A program made the translations under genes and the position numbers. 64,000 nucleotides of DNA, taken from positions 1,860,001-1,924,000 of the forward strand of contig NZ_CP102252.1 of assembly GCF_025145645.1 (NCBI RefSeq). Direction: 5' to 3'. The stretch comes from Alistipes senegalensis JC50 (lineage in GTDB: Bacteria > Bacteroidota > Bacteroidia > Bacteroidales > Rikenellaceae). The notes below the pieces were generated by a model. That model ran no database searches. It was not told the origin of the DNA and worked only from the letters and a program-made list of their open reading frames with translations. Numbering within the stretch: the first letter of the stretch is position 1; each line of letters opens with the position of its first letter. This document shows, piece after piece, positions 53,137 to 62,400 of the stretch.

Positions 53137-53690
53137 CCGACTATATCGTAGCCGAGGACCGGGAGTTGGTCGATCGGGTGCTCGAAGGGGACAATACCGC
53201 TTTCGAGTACCTCTTCAACCGTTACCGCGACGCGATCCACCGTCTGTTCGTGCAGCGGTTGGGCGGTGCGAACGACGCCGACGATCTGTTGCAGGAGACC
53301 TTTATCAAGGTCTATATCAACATTCACCGTTACAGCGCCGATTACACCTTCGGACAGTGGGTCTACACCATCGCCCGCAACACCTTCATCGACTTCGTGC
53401 GGCGGCGTCAGGACGACCTGTCGATCGACGACCGCTTCTATGCCCCTGCGTCGAGCGCCCCGACCCCCGAGGAGAGCGTCATCAACCTCCAGCAGCGGTC
53501 GCAGATCGAGCAGTACCTCGACCGGCTGGCGCCCCGTTACAGGCAGCTGATCCTGATGCGCTTCTTCGAGGAGTACTCCTACGAGGAGATCGCCGCGAAG
53601 CTGGCCCTGCCGCTGGGGACGGTCAAAACCCAGATACACCGCGCCCGGGAGCAGATGTGCCGGCTGATCGCCGCGGGCGAAAACAAATGA
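53127..53690 (+). CDS. ECF-like sigma-70 family RNA polymerase sigma factor
   Basis: A 187-residue sigma factor. Region 2 is FEYLFNRYRDAIHRLFVQRL through DADDLLQETFIKVYINIHRY and FGQWVYTIARNTFIDFVRRR; region 4 is LAPRYRQLILMRFFEEYSYE with EEIAAKLALPLGTVKTQIHR. No anti-sigma gene follows; rsmG begins 4 bases after it. The start overlaps the glycosyltransferase by 10 bases. Its regulon cannot be inferred. Confidence 0.9.
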   Translation: MEIADYIVAEDRELVDRVLEGDNTAFEYLFNRYRDAIHRLFVQRLGGANDADDLLQETFIKVYINIHRYSADYTFGQWVYTIARNTFIDFVRRRQDDLSIDDRFYAPASSAPTPEESVINLQQRSQIEQYLDRLAPRYRQLILMRFFEEYSYEEIAAKLALPLGTVKTQIHRAREQMCRLIAAGENK

Positions 53691-53694
53691 TCCG

Positions 53695-54318
53695 ATGGAG
53701 ACGATTCTCAAATATTTTCCGGACCTTACCGATGTGCAGCGCGAGCGGTTCGCGGCTCTGTACGGCCTTTACGCCGACTGGAACGCGAAGATCAACGTCG
53801 TTTCGCGCAAGGATTTCGACCAGCTCTACCTGCGCCACGTGCTGCACTCGCTGGCCATCGCCAAGGTCTGTACGTTCGGCGACGGCGCACGCATCCTCGA
53901 CGTGGGGTGCGGCGGGGGATTCCCTTCGGTGCCGCTGGCGATTCTCTTTCCCGGGGTGCGTTTCACCGCTGCGGACTCCATCCGCAAGAAGATAACCGTG
54001 GTCGAGGGCGTCGCGTCGAGCCTCGGGTTGGAGAACCTCACGCCCCGCTGCGTGCGGGTCGAGACCTTGAAAGAGCGTTTCGACTACGTCGTTTCGCGGG
54101 CCGTGACGGCCATGCCGGAGTTCGTGAAATGGGTCTGGCCCCTGATCGAACGCGGGGAGCGGGGTTCGCTGCCGAACGGCATCCTCTACCTCAAAGGCGG
54201 GGACCTGGCCGAGGAGCTCGCCTTGACGGGCAAACGGTGGTATATCTACGACATTCCGCGCTTCTTCGAAGAGGATTTTTTCGAGACCAAAAAGGTGGTC
54301 TATACTCCCAAGAAATAG
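53695..54318 (+). CDS. rsmG: 16S rRNA (guanine527-N7) methyltransferase
   Basis: A 207-residue protein with the RsmG pattern: ALYGLYADWNAKINVVSRKD at the N-terminus, the SAM-binding ILDVGCGGGFPSVPLAILFP, ADSIRKKITVVEGVASSLGL, and SRAVTAMPEF. Length is normal. It ends in a bidirectional terminator shared with the convergent thioredoxin gene. Confidence 0.93.
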   Translation: METILKYFPDLTDVQRERFAALYGLYADWNAKINVVSRKDFDQLYLRHVLHSLAIAKVCTFGDGARILDVGCGGGFPSVPLAILFPGVRFTAADSIRKKITVVEGVASSLGLENLTPRCVRVETLKERFDYVVSRAVTAMPEFVKWVWPLIERGERGSLPNGILYLKGGDLAEELALTGKRWYIYDIPRFFEEDFFETKKVVYTPKK

Positions 54319-54345
54319 GACGCCCTGCGGCTTCCTATTTTTTTT
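54313..54345. terminator. Bidirectional terminator between rsmG and the thioredoxin gene
   Basis: AAATAGGA ... TCCTATTT with an inner GCC/GGC pairing and a long T run. It overlaps both stop codons. Confidence 0.8.
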
Positions 54346-54754
54346 GTGCCTGCCGGGCGACGATCGTGCGGAGATTGTCCATGAAGGTCTCGGCATCTGC
54401 GGCGCCCGTGATGCGGCCCAGCAGTTCGCCTTCGGTGTCGAACACGAGGTAGAGCGGGATCGAGCCGCTGCCGTATTTCTTCATCAGTTCGCGGCCCGTG
54501 GGCTTGTCTGTGCTGTATTTGGCGGCCACGAACCGCTGGTCCATGAATTCGCCCACGTCCTTGCGCGAGAACACCTCCCGTTCCATCATCCGGCACGGGG
54601 GACACCAGTCGGCATAGAGGTCTATGAAAACCAGTTTGCCTTGCCGGACGGCCATTTCGCGCACGGCGTCGGTCGATTTGGTTTCGAATTTCACCTGGGC
54701 CTGCACGGCGCCCGCACAGAGCGAGAGCATCAACAGAAAAATCAGTTTTTTCAT
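54335..54754 (-). CDS. Exported thioredoxin-fold protein
   Basis: A 139-residue protein from the ATG at 54754 with signal peptide (MKKLIFLLMLSLCAGAVQAQ). The thioredoxin core reads KLVFIDLYADWCPPCRMMER, with the redox motif WCPPC, and ends near GSIPLYLVFDTEGELLGRIT (cis-Pro in SIP). This resembles thioredoxin-like DsbD-gamma/TlpA proteins acting in the periplasm. Partner unknown. It is convergent with rsmG. Confidence 0.88.
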   Translation of the reverse strand: MKKLIFLLMLSLCAGAVQAQVKFETKSTDAVREMAVRQGKLVFIDLYADWCPPCRMMEREVFSRKDVGEFMDQRFVAAKYSTDKPTGRELMKKYGSGSIPLYLVFDTEGELLGRITGAADAETFMDNLRTIVARQAQKK

Positions 54755-54798
54755 ACTGTCGTTTTTTCGCATATCGCTGCAAATTTTGCTCCGCAGGC

Positions 54799-54830
54799 AA
54801 TTTTTAATTCTTAATTTTTCATTTTTAATC
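54799..54830. repeat. A/T-only repeat motif
   Basis: AATTTTTAATTCTTAATTTT and continuing T/A-rich bases to 54830. Strings of this form (AATTAAAAATTAAGAATTAA and variants) recur between genes in many Bacteroidetes genomes. They may act as spacer or AT-rich upstream DNA. Confidence 0.5.
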
Positions 54831-54859
54831 GTTATTGAGCGCCTTTGGCGCTCAATAAC
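54831..54859. repeat. Perfect 13-base inverted repeat at the end of rlmN
   Basis: GTTATTGAGCGCC, loop TTT, GGCGCTCAATAAC. It overlaps the rlmN stop codon at 54832 and forms its last codons (LLSAKGAQ). There is no U run on the rlmN strand, so it is a processing or stability hairpin more than a classical terminator. Confidence 0.75.
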
Positions 54860-55854
54860 CCGCATGCGGCCTGAATGTCCTCGCCCCGCGAGGCCCGGAT
54901 CGTGGTCTGAATGCCCCGGGCCGTCAGCGCATCGCGGAAACGGATCATCGCCGCATCGTCCGGCGAGAAGTAGGGCGAATCGGGAATCTTGTGAAACCGG
55001 ATCAGGTTGATGCGGCATTTGATGCCGTTCAGCAGCCGCGTCAGCTCCCGGATGTGGCGCGGCGAGTCGTTCAGCCCGCTCATCACGATGTATTCGAACG
55101 ACACCCGCCGCTGGTGGGTGAAGTCGTATTCGCGCAGGATGGCGGCGACTTCGGCGACGGGCCACGCCCGTTCGACGGGCATGATCTCCGCACGCTCCTC
55201 GTGGAAGGGGTTGTGGAGGCTCACCGCGAGATGAACCTTCGTGGCGTCGAGGAACCGCCGCAACTCGGGCACGACGCCCGCCGTGGAGAGGGTGATGCGC
55301 GTCGGCGACCAGCCGAAACCCCATTCTGCGGTGAGGATTTCGAGGGCCCGCAGCACTTCGCCGGTGTTGTCGAGCGGCTCTCCCATGCCCATGAAAACGA
55401 TGTTGGTGAGTTTGTCGCGTTCGGGCAGCGAGACGATCTGGTTGAGGATCTCTGCCGCCGTGAGCGACCGTTGGAGCCCCTGCCGCCCCGTGGCGCAGAA
55501 TTTACACCCCATGCGGCACCCGGCCTGCGACGAGACGCAGAGCGTGGCCCGTTCTCCGTCGGGGATGTAGGCCGATTCGACGGCGTGGCCGCCCGGGATG
55601 CAGAACAGGTATTTTTTCGTTCCGTCGGCCGACTCCGTGACCCGCTCCGGGGCGTTGAACGCCGGGGCAAACCGTTCGGCGAGCCGCTGGCGGTGCACCG
55701 CGGCGATGTCGGTCATCAGCAGCGGGTCTTCCGTGTGGCGGACGTAGAGCCAGCGGGCGATCTGCCGCGCGGCGAAACGCGGCATGCCCATCCCGCCGCA
55801 CAGGGCGGCGAGTTCTTCGGGCGTTTTGCCGTACAATGTTTCGCGGTCAGCCAT
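54832..55854 (-). CDS. rlmN: Dual-specificity rRNA/tRNA adenine-C2 methyltransferase
   Basis: A 340-residue radical SAM methylase acting on 23S A2503 and some tRNA A37. The cluster motif GCRMGCKFCATGRQG (CxxxCxxC) is in place, with TNIVFMGMGEPLDN, AVSLHNPFHEERAEIMPVER, and the C-terminal GEDIQAACGLL carrying the methyl-accepting Cys. Length is normal. The stop codon lies in a perfect inverted repeat. Confidence 0.93.
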   Translation of the reverse strand: MADRETLYGKTPEELAALCGGMGMPRFAARQIARWLYVRHTEDPLLMTDIAAVHRQRLAERFAPAFNAPERVTESADGTKKYLFCIPGGHAVESAYIPDGERATLCVSSQAGCRMGCKFCATGRQGLQRSLTAAEILNQIVSLPERDKLTNIVFMGMGEPLDNTGEVLRALEILTAEWGFGWSPTRITLSTAGVVPELRRFLDATKVHLAVSLHNPFHEERAEIMPVERAWPVAEVAAILREYDFTHQRRVSFEYIVMSGLNDSPRHIRELTRLLNGIKCRINLIRFHKIPDSPYFSPDDAAMIRFRDALTARGIQTTIRASRGEDIQAACGLLSAKGAQ

Positions 55855-55947
55855 TTTTTTGTCGTTTTCGAAGCGCTTTTACCCCACAAAAGTAGGCAAA
55901 AAACGAAGATTTTTGCACCCGGCCGTGCATTTTTGAATTTTTATCCA

Positions 55948-55955
55948 TATATTTG
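55948..55955 (+). promoter_or_regulatory. -7 box of the TonB-like gene
   Basis: TATATTTG in an AT-rich gap, 59 bases before the ATG at 56014. No -33 box at the ideal spacing. Confidence 0.5.
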
Positions 55956-56013
55956 TGGTGCATAGCGTGTCCATGCGCGCTTATACCCGAACAATTAAAA
56001 ATTTTTATAATAG

Positions 56014-56697
56014 ATGGAAATCAAGAAATCACCCAAAGCGGACCTTCAAAACAAGCGGGGTCTTCTGCTCGAAATCGGTCTTATCGTCGCGCTCTGCCTT
56101 GTGATCGCGGCGTTCGCCTATACGCCGAAGGAGCACCGAATTGAAAAAGTTGATTTGCAGACGGCTATCGTCGAGGAGGAGATCACCGAGATCACCCGCC
56201 AGGACCAGAAGCCGCCCGAGGCTCCCCGGAAGGTGGAGCTGAAGGTGATCACCGACCTGTTGCAGGTCGTGACCAACGACACGAAGATCACCACCGAGGT
56301 CGATTTCGCCGAGTTCGACGAGAATACCGAGGTGATCCAGCAGGTTGAGGTGGCCGAGGAGGTTGTCGAGGACGACCAGCCGTTCCTGATCGCCGAGACC
56401 ATGCCTTCGTTCCAGGGCGGTGACCTCAATACGTTCCGCAACTGGGTGCAGCAGAACGTGAAGTTCCCGCAGATCGCCCTCGAAAACGGCATCCAGGGCC
56501 GCGTGGTTCTGTCGTTCGTGATCGAGAAGGACGGCCGTCTGACCAACATCCAGGTGTTGCAGACTCCCGACCGTTCGCTCTCCGAGGAGGCTATCCGCGT
56601 GCTGAGCAAGTCTCCGAAGTGGAGCCCCGGCAAGCAGCGCAACCAGGTGGTGCGTGTCAAGTACACCCTCCCGGTAGACTTCCGCGTACAGAACTGA
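56014..56697 (+). CDS. TonB-family energy-transducing protein
   Basis: A 227-residue protein with one N-terminal membrane helix (about 18-36, LLLEIGLIVALCLVIAAFAY). A Glu/Val/Pro-rich periplasmic spacer follows, then a TonB C-terminal domain (about 130-227: PSFQGGDLNTFRNWVQQNVK, GRVVLSFVIEKDGRLTNIQV). It passes proton-motive energy to TonB-dependent transporters such as the two SusC proteins here; which TonB serves which transporter is unknown. It has its own promoter and terminator. No exbB or exbD is adjacent. Confidence 0.9.
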   Translation: MEIKKSPKADLQNKRGLLLEIGLIVALCLVIAAFAYTPKEHRIEKVDLQTAIVEEEITEITRQDQKPPEAPRKVELKVITDLLQVVTNDTKITTEVDFAEFDENTEVIQQVEVAEEVVEDDQPFLIAETMPSFQGGDLNTFRNWVQQNVKFPQIALENGIQGRVVLSFVIEKDGRLTNIQVLQTPDRSLSEEAIRVLSKSPKWSPGKQRNQVVRVKYTLPVDFRVQN

Positions 56698-56757
56698 TCC
56701 CATTCTGCCGGTCGATTTCCGCATGGCAGCATTGAGACGTATGGCTCAACTTTTTGA

Positions 56758-56789
56758 GGGTATCCTGCTTTCGGGCGGATACCCTTATT
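56758..56789 (+). terminator. Terminator after the TonB-like gene
   Basis: GGGTATCC, loop TGCTTTCGGGC, GGATACCC then TTATT. Confidence 0.8.
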
Positions 56790-56820
56790 CGTAGCATCGT
56801 GTTTGCAACATGAACGTTTG

Positions 56821-58056
56821 ATGGCAAAGACAATTTTGGAAGAGAACAAGAACAATCCCGCGGCTGACGCTTCCCTTTCGACCGACGGCCGCGAGCGCGC
56901 CGTGCTGGTCTCCGTCATCCGGGACAATCAGGACCCGCGGCAGGCCGAGGAGTTCCTCGACGAACTGGAATTTCTGGCCGAGACGGCCGACATCCGCTCG
57001 GTGAAGCGCTTCACCCAGCGCCTGCCACAGCCCTCGTCGCGCATCTATGTCGGGCCGGGCAAATTGGAGGAGATCGCCGGATATTGCAAGGAGAACGGGA
57101 TCGACGTGGTGATCTTCGACGACGAGTTGTCCCCTTCGCAGACGCGCAACATCGAGAAGGAGATGCCCTGCCGCCTGCTGGACCGCACGCGCCTGATCCT
57201 CGACATCTTCATGTCCCGGGCCCAGACGGCCTATGCCAAGACGCAGGTGCAGCTGGCCAATTACGAATACCTGCTGCCCCGGTTGTCGGGTATGTGGACC
57301 CACCTCGAACGCCAGCGGGGCGGCACGGGAACCCGCGGCGGCGCCGGCGAGCGCGAGATCGAGACCGACCGGCGCATCATCCGCAACCGTATCGCCAAAC
57401 TGAAAGAGGACTTGAAAAAGATCGACCGCCAGATGGCCGTGCAGCGTTCGAACCGCGGTGCGATGGTCCGCGTGGCGCTGGTGGGTTATACCAACGTGGG
57501 GAAATCGACGCTGATGAACCTCATCTCCAAGAGCGAGGTCTTCGCCGAGAACAAGCTCTTCGCCACGCTGGACACCACGGTCCGCAAGGTGGTGTTCGAC
57601 AATTTACCTTTCCTGCTCTCTGATACCGTAGGGTTTATTAGAAAACTTCCCACCGAGTTGATCGAGTCGTTCAAATCGACGTTGGACGAGGTCCGCGAAG
57701 CCGATCTGCTGGTGCACGTGGTGGACATCTCGCACCCGCAGTTCGAGGAGCAGATCGACGTGGTGAAACAGACCTTGCAGGAGATCGGCGCGGGCGACAA
57801 GCCCGTCTACCTGGTCTTCAACAAGGTCGATGCCTATACGTATGTCGAAAAGGACGAGGACGACCTGACGCCTCCGACGCGCGAGAACCGTTCGCTGGAC
57901 GAGTTGAAGCAGAGTTGGATCGCACGGGCCAACACGCCCTGCATCTTCCTTTCGGCGCGGACGAAGGCCAACCTCGAAAAATTCCGTTCGGACCTCTACG
58001 GCATGGTGCGCGAGATCCATGCCGGGCGTTATCCGTTCAACAATTTCCTCTATTGA
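56821..58056 (+). CDS. hflX: Ribosome-associated GTPase HflX
   Basis: A 411-residue GTPase that splits stalled or stressed ribosomes. It has the HflX N-terminal domain (ending FMSRAQTAYAKTQVQLANYE, GGTGTRGGAGEREIETDRR). The G-domain motifs are GYTNVGKSTLM (G1), DTVGFIRKLP (G3) and NKVD (G4). The ATG at 56821 is preceded by an in-frame TTG at 56803, which is less likely. Confidence 0.93.
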   Translation: MAKTILEENKNNPAADASLSTDGRERAVLVSVIRDNQDPRQAEEFLDELEFLAETADIRSVKRFTQRLPQPSSRIYVGPGKLEEIAGYCKENGIDVVIFDDELSPSQTRNIEKEMPCRLLDRTRLILDIFMSRAQTAYAKTQVQLANYEYLLPRLSGMWTHLERQRGGTGTRGGAGEREIETDRRIIRNRIAKLKEDLKKIDRQMAVQRSNRGAMVRVALVGYTNVGKSTLMNLISKSEVFAENKLFATLDTTVRKVVFDNLPFLLSDTVGFIRKLPTELIESFKSTLDEVREADLLVHVVDISHPQFEEQIDVVKQTLQEIGAGDKPVYLVFNKVDAYTYVEKDEDDLTPPTRENRSLDELKQSWIARANTPCIFLSARTKANLEKFRSDLYGMVREIHAGRYPFNNFLY

Positions 58057-58078
58057 CAACCAAATCTACACCCGATTT

Positions 58079-58735
58079 ATGACGTTGCATATCCTTTCCG
58101 AGCAGAACACGGTTCTCAACAAATTCATCGCTCAGATCCGTGACAAGCGGATTCAGAAGGACTCGATGCGTTTCCGCCGCAACATGGAGCGCATCGGCGA
58201 GATCACGGCCTACGAGATTTCGAAGGCGCTCAACTACAAACCGTGTGTCGTCGAGACGCCGTTGGGCGAAGCCACCGTCGAGATGATCGACGACCAGCTC
58301 GTCGTGGCGACGATCCTCCGCGCGGGGCTTCCCTACCATCAGGGGTTCCTGAATTACTTCGACGACGCTCAGAACGCCTTCGTGTCGGCTTATCGCAAGA
58401 GTACCAAGGACGGCAAGTTCACCGTGAAGGTCGAGTACATCTCGTGCGGCAGTCTGGAGGGCAAGACGCTGTTGCTGGTCGATCCGATGCTGGCCACGGG
58501 GTCGTCGCTCGTGCTGACCTACAACGCCTTGTGCGAGAAGGGCGGCACTCCCGCCTATACCCACGTCGCGGCGGTCGTCGCCAGCGAGCAGGGTCTCGAC
58601 TATGCGATGAAGAACATGCCGCGCAAAACCACGACCATCTGGACGGCGGTCGTTGACGAGGAGCTGACTTCTCGGTCCTACATCGTTCCCGGCATCGGTG
58701 ACGCCGGAGACCTGGCCTACGGCGAAAAAATATAG
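58079..58735 (+). CDS. upp: Uracil phosphoribosyltransferase
   Basis: A 218-residue enzyme that makes UMP from uracil and PRPP. It has the PRPP-binding loop LLLVDPMLATGSSLV and the uracil-binding end PGIGDAGDLAYGEKI. The ATG at 58079 gives MTLHILSEQNTVLNKF; the 58019 extension lies inside hflX. It is followed by a strong terminator. Confidence 0.92.
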   Translation: MTLHILSEQNTVLNKFIAQIRDKRIQKDSMRFRRNMERIGEITAYEISKALNYKPCVVETPLGEATVEMIDDQLVVATILRAGLPYHQGFLNYFDDAQNAFVSAYRKSTKDGKFTVKVEYISCGSLEGKTLLLVDPMLATGSSLVLTYNALCEKGGTPAYTHVAAVVASEQGLDYAMKNMPRKTTTIWTAVVDEELTSRSYIVPGIGDAGDLAYGEKI

Positions 58736-58810
58736 TTTTTCGATTTTATAGAGTTGCTTTCGCATATCCCTCGCCGCGGGGCGAACATTCAAGTATAATA
58801 GGGTAATTCC

Positions 58811-58851
58811 AGACGAGGTTACGGTTTTTGGATCGTAACCTCGTCTGTTTT
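58811..58851 (+). terminator. Terminator after upp
   Basis: AGACGAGGTTACG, loop GTTTTTGGAT, CGTAACCTCGTCT, then GTTTTG. A perfect 13-pair stem. Confidence 0.85.
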
Positions 58852-59481
58852 GCTGTGTCTTGCATAGAAATGTGCTGGCCATCGTGTAACGACTTGGTCA
58901 TTCGGGTCGTTACATTGTTATTCCACTCTTCAGGTTTTGCAAGGGCCTTCCACTCTGAATGAGCATTCGACATCATGTTTTCGTCGGTCGAGTCGTGCAC
59001 TTCAGGCCAATGGAAGAGCGGGGAGACCTGTATGTGTCGCTTATCGCGCTAAAATGATTAAGGATATGCAATAGAGCGTCGCTAATTATATTATACGCCT
59101 TGGTTAAGATCAACTCGTTCGTCGTCTGCGTGGAGTACGAGGATGTAATCGCGGCGTTGACGGTAGTGCTGGAGATCGTGGTGGGTACGGAACCGTCTCC
59201 AACCTCAAGGTTGCAGGTTTATATAAGGTAAGCCGATCGGATTTTTAACGTATTCGTCTCGTCATTGTGAATGCGGTGGGTGTGTGGACCGTCCGTTGTC
59301 TGATAGACGGGCGTTGCGAACCGTAGAAACAAATAAATATTATATAAAATAATATAAAAAGGCGATTAATGTCTTTTTTCTCAAAAAATATTGTTATATT
59401 GCGTCATTAAATAATACTTAATAAATCTTGACAGTATACCGAATTCATTATTAACCTAACTATTAATCTAAAACTTAAAGT
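58852..59481. other. Long gap with no convincing gene
   Basis: It holds a 9-pair hairpin TGTAACGAC/GTCGTTACA (58885-58914) and an open stretch at 59106-59231 that reads EDVIAALTVVLEIVVGTEP and might be a decayed HU-like fragment. The last 145 bases (59335-59481) are very AT-rich and must hold the promoter of the second SusC gene; TTGACAGTATACC at 59429-59441 and TTATATTGCG near 59393 are only partial matches. No tRNA was seen. Confidence 0.5.
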
Positions 59482-62400
59482 ATGCTTGAAGCTTTCTCAA
59501 TGAACAGAAACAGAAGCAGAGCCGGCCTCATGGCGCGCATGCTGCTTTCCGTACTGGGAATTTTCCTGTGTGCAGGTGCTTTAGCGCAGAATGTAGCCCT
59601 GAAGGGTGTGGTAAAGGACAATACGGGTGAAAAATTGACGGGCGTGTCGATTATTGTCGAGAATACCTCGACAGGTACGACGACCAACAGCGACGGCGAA
59701 TATTCGATCGAAGCTCCGAAGGGATCAACGCTCGTGTTTTTCTTCCTCGGTTTTGAATCCCAGCGTGTCGAGGTGGGCAGCAGGACCGTCGTGGATGTCG
59801 TTATGACGCAGGCCGCGGTGGGTATGGATGAAGTGGTCGTGGTGGGTTACGGTACGCAGTCGCGCCGTACGATCACTTCGGCTGTGACCAAAATCGACGG
59901 TAATCTGGTGAAAGGTACACCGGTCAATACACTCGGCGAGGCGCTGAAAGGCAAGATCGCCGGTGCGCGTGTTTACAGTAGCAACAATACGCCGGGCGCC
60001 GACCCCGTGATCCGCATCCGCGGCGGCTCGTCGATCGACGGCAATAACGACCCGCTGATTTTGGTGGATGGCGTGGAACGTGCTTTTTCGGGAATCAACC
60101 CCAACGATATCGAGTCGATGGAGGTGCTCAAGGATGCTGCCTCGACGGCCGTTTACGGTTCGCGTGGTTCGAACGGCGTAGTGCTGATTACGACTAAGTC
60201 GGGCAAGCGCAATACGGGTCCCCGCGTGACATTCGACGCCAATGTCGGTTTCCAGCAGGCAGAACGTCGTTTCGACTTGCTCGGCGCCGAGGATTATATC
60301 CGTATCGTGCGTACCTCGATTGCTGAAGGCACGAGTCCCATGAACAACTTTACTTCCGGATTCTCGGCAAGTTCGATCAACGATGCCAATTCAGTCTACT
60401 CGACCCGCTGGCTCGAAGAGGGCGAAGCTCTGCCGGCGGGCTACAAGAAGATGCGTGACCCGCTGGACAATACCAAGTGGTTGATTTTCCAGGATAACGA
60501 CTGGCAGGACGTACTCTTCCGCGACAATTGGTGGCAGAATTACTACGTGGGTATCGACGGCGGTACGGAGAAGACCTCTTATGCGGCCAGCGTGGGCTAT
60601 ACCAAGGACGATGGCGTGGCACTGGGCACGGGTTACGACCGTCTCAACGCACGTATCAGCTTGAATTCCAATGTTACGAAACGTCTTCGGGTGCGTGCTA
60701 CGGTCGATTATTCGGATGCCCGGAGCGAAGAGTTCGATAACCAGATGAATGCTATCTCGCGCGCCCTCTCGGCTGCGCCGACCATGAAGCGTTACATGGC
60801 GGACGGTGTGACACCGGCGTACGGTTACAACGCTACGTCGCTGAATCCCGAATATTATGCCTATATCTATGACTTCGACAACCGCAATAAGCGGCTTTCG
60901 ATCGTCGGCGGATTGGATTGGGAGATCATCGACGGACTGAAAGCTACGGTGGACGCTTCGACCTACAACCATGTGACTCGCAAGAGTTCGTTCCGTAAAC
61001 GCGGCTATTTCTCGAATTTGACTCCGACTACGGAGAGCTTCAACGAGTTGACGCGCACTAAACTGGACGCTTATGTGAATTATTCCCGCACCTTCGCCGG
61101 GAAGCATAGTTTTTCGGCCATGGCCGGTTATTCCTATTCGCGTGATAAAACCAATGCATTCGCTGCTTCCGCTGAGGGCGGAGGGTCGGATTTGACGCCT
61201 ACGCTGACGGCGCAGCCCGACCGTACATCGAGTACGAGCAGCTTTTCCGAAATCGTGATGCTCAGCTATTTCGGTCGTATCAATTACGACTATAAGAAAA
61301 AATATATGCTTACCGCGACGTTCCGCGCCGACGGATCGTCAAAGTTCCTCAAAGGCAATCAGTGGGGGTATTTTCCGGCCATGTCCGCCGGCTGGATGAT
61401 CTCGGAAGAGAACTTCATGGAGTCTACCCGCCGGGTTGTGGACGACCTGAAACTTCGCGTGAGCTACGGTCAGACCGGTAACAACTACATTTCGGTCAAT
61501 GACGCGCGCGGCAAGTACAACGTGAACTTCTACAACGGTAATCCGGGACTCCACCCCGCCGTGATGCCGAATCAGGATTTGCAGTGGGAGGTGACTACGC
61601 AGCTGGATGCCGGTTTCGACTTGTCGATGTTCGGCAGCCGTTTGATGGTGACAGCCGACTATTTTAATCGTCTGACCGACAATCTGATCTATTCGAAAGA
61701 TATGCCCAATACGACCGGTTTTTCGAGCGTGAAGACGAATATCGGCAAGGTGCGCTTCTATGGTTTCGACCTTGAGATCAGCAGCCGCAATATCGTGAAG
61801 AAGAATTTTTCGTGGGAGTCGAAATTCACGTGGAGCTACGTGAAGAACAAGGTGGTGAAGCTGCCTGACAACGGCCTGCCGCAGAATCGTGTGGATGGTA
61901 TTCGCGTGGGTAACACCAACGAGTATTTCGGCGGTATCGCTGAGGGCGAGCCGCTCTATCAGGTGGTGGCCTTCAAGATGAAGCATATCATCCGTACGCC
62001 TGAACAACTTGCCGCGGCGCTCTACGACAGCTATTCGAAAGGTTACAATCCTGATGATGGCACGACCGTGAAGGGCCGTAAGAATATGGGCGACTACGAA
62101 TGGGTTAACCGTCCCGGTACGACCAAGGCCGTGGTGAACGGTGAGGAGGTGGAGCAGATTAATTCCGAGGACAAGTTTGTGATTGGTTACAGTGTGCCTC
62201 ACTCGACGGGCGGTCTCAGCAATACGTTCCGTTACAAGGGCCTTTCACTAAACGTTTACCTCGACTGGGCTATCGGGCACACCATCCGCCATGCACAGAT
62301 GGCCCGTCAGTTCATCAATACCTTTACGGGGAATACGGCCTTGAACGCCGGCGTGCTCGACACGTGGTCGCCTCAGAATCCGGATGCCAAGTACGCTCGC

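Noticed and set aside
58746..59000. An 84-codon leftward open frame after upp.
   Set aside because: It crosses the upp terminator, has no recognisable features and no promoter.
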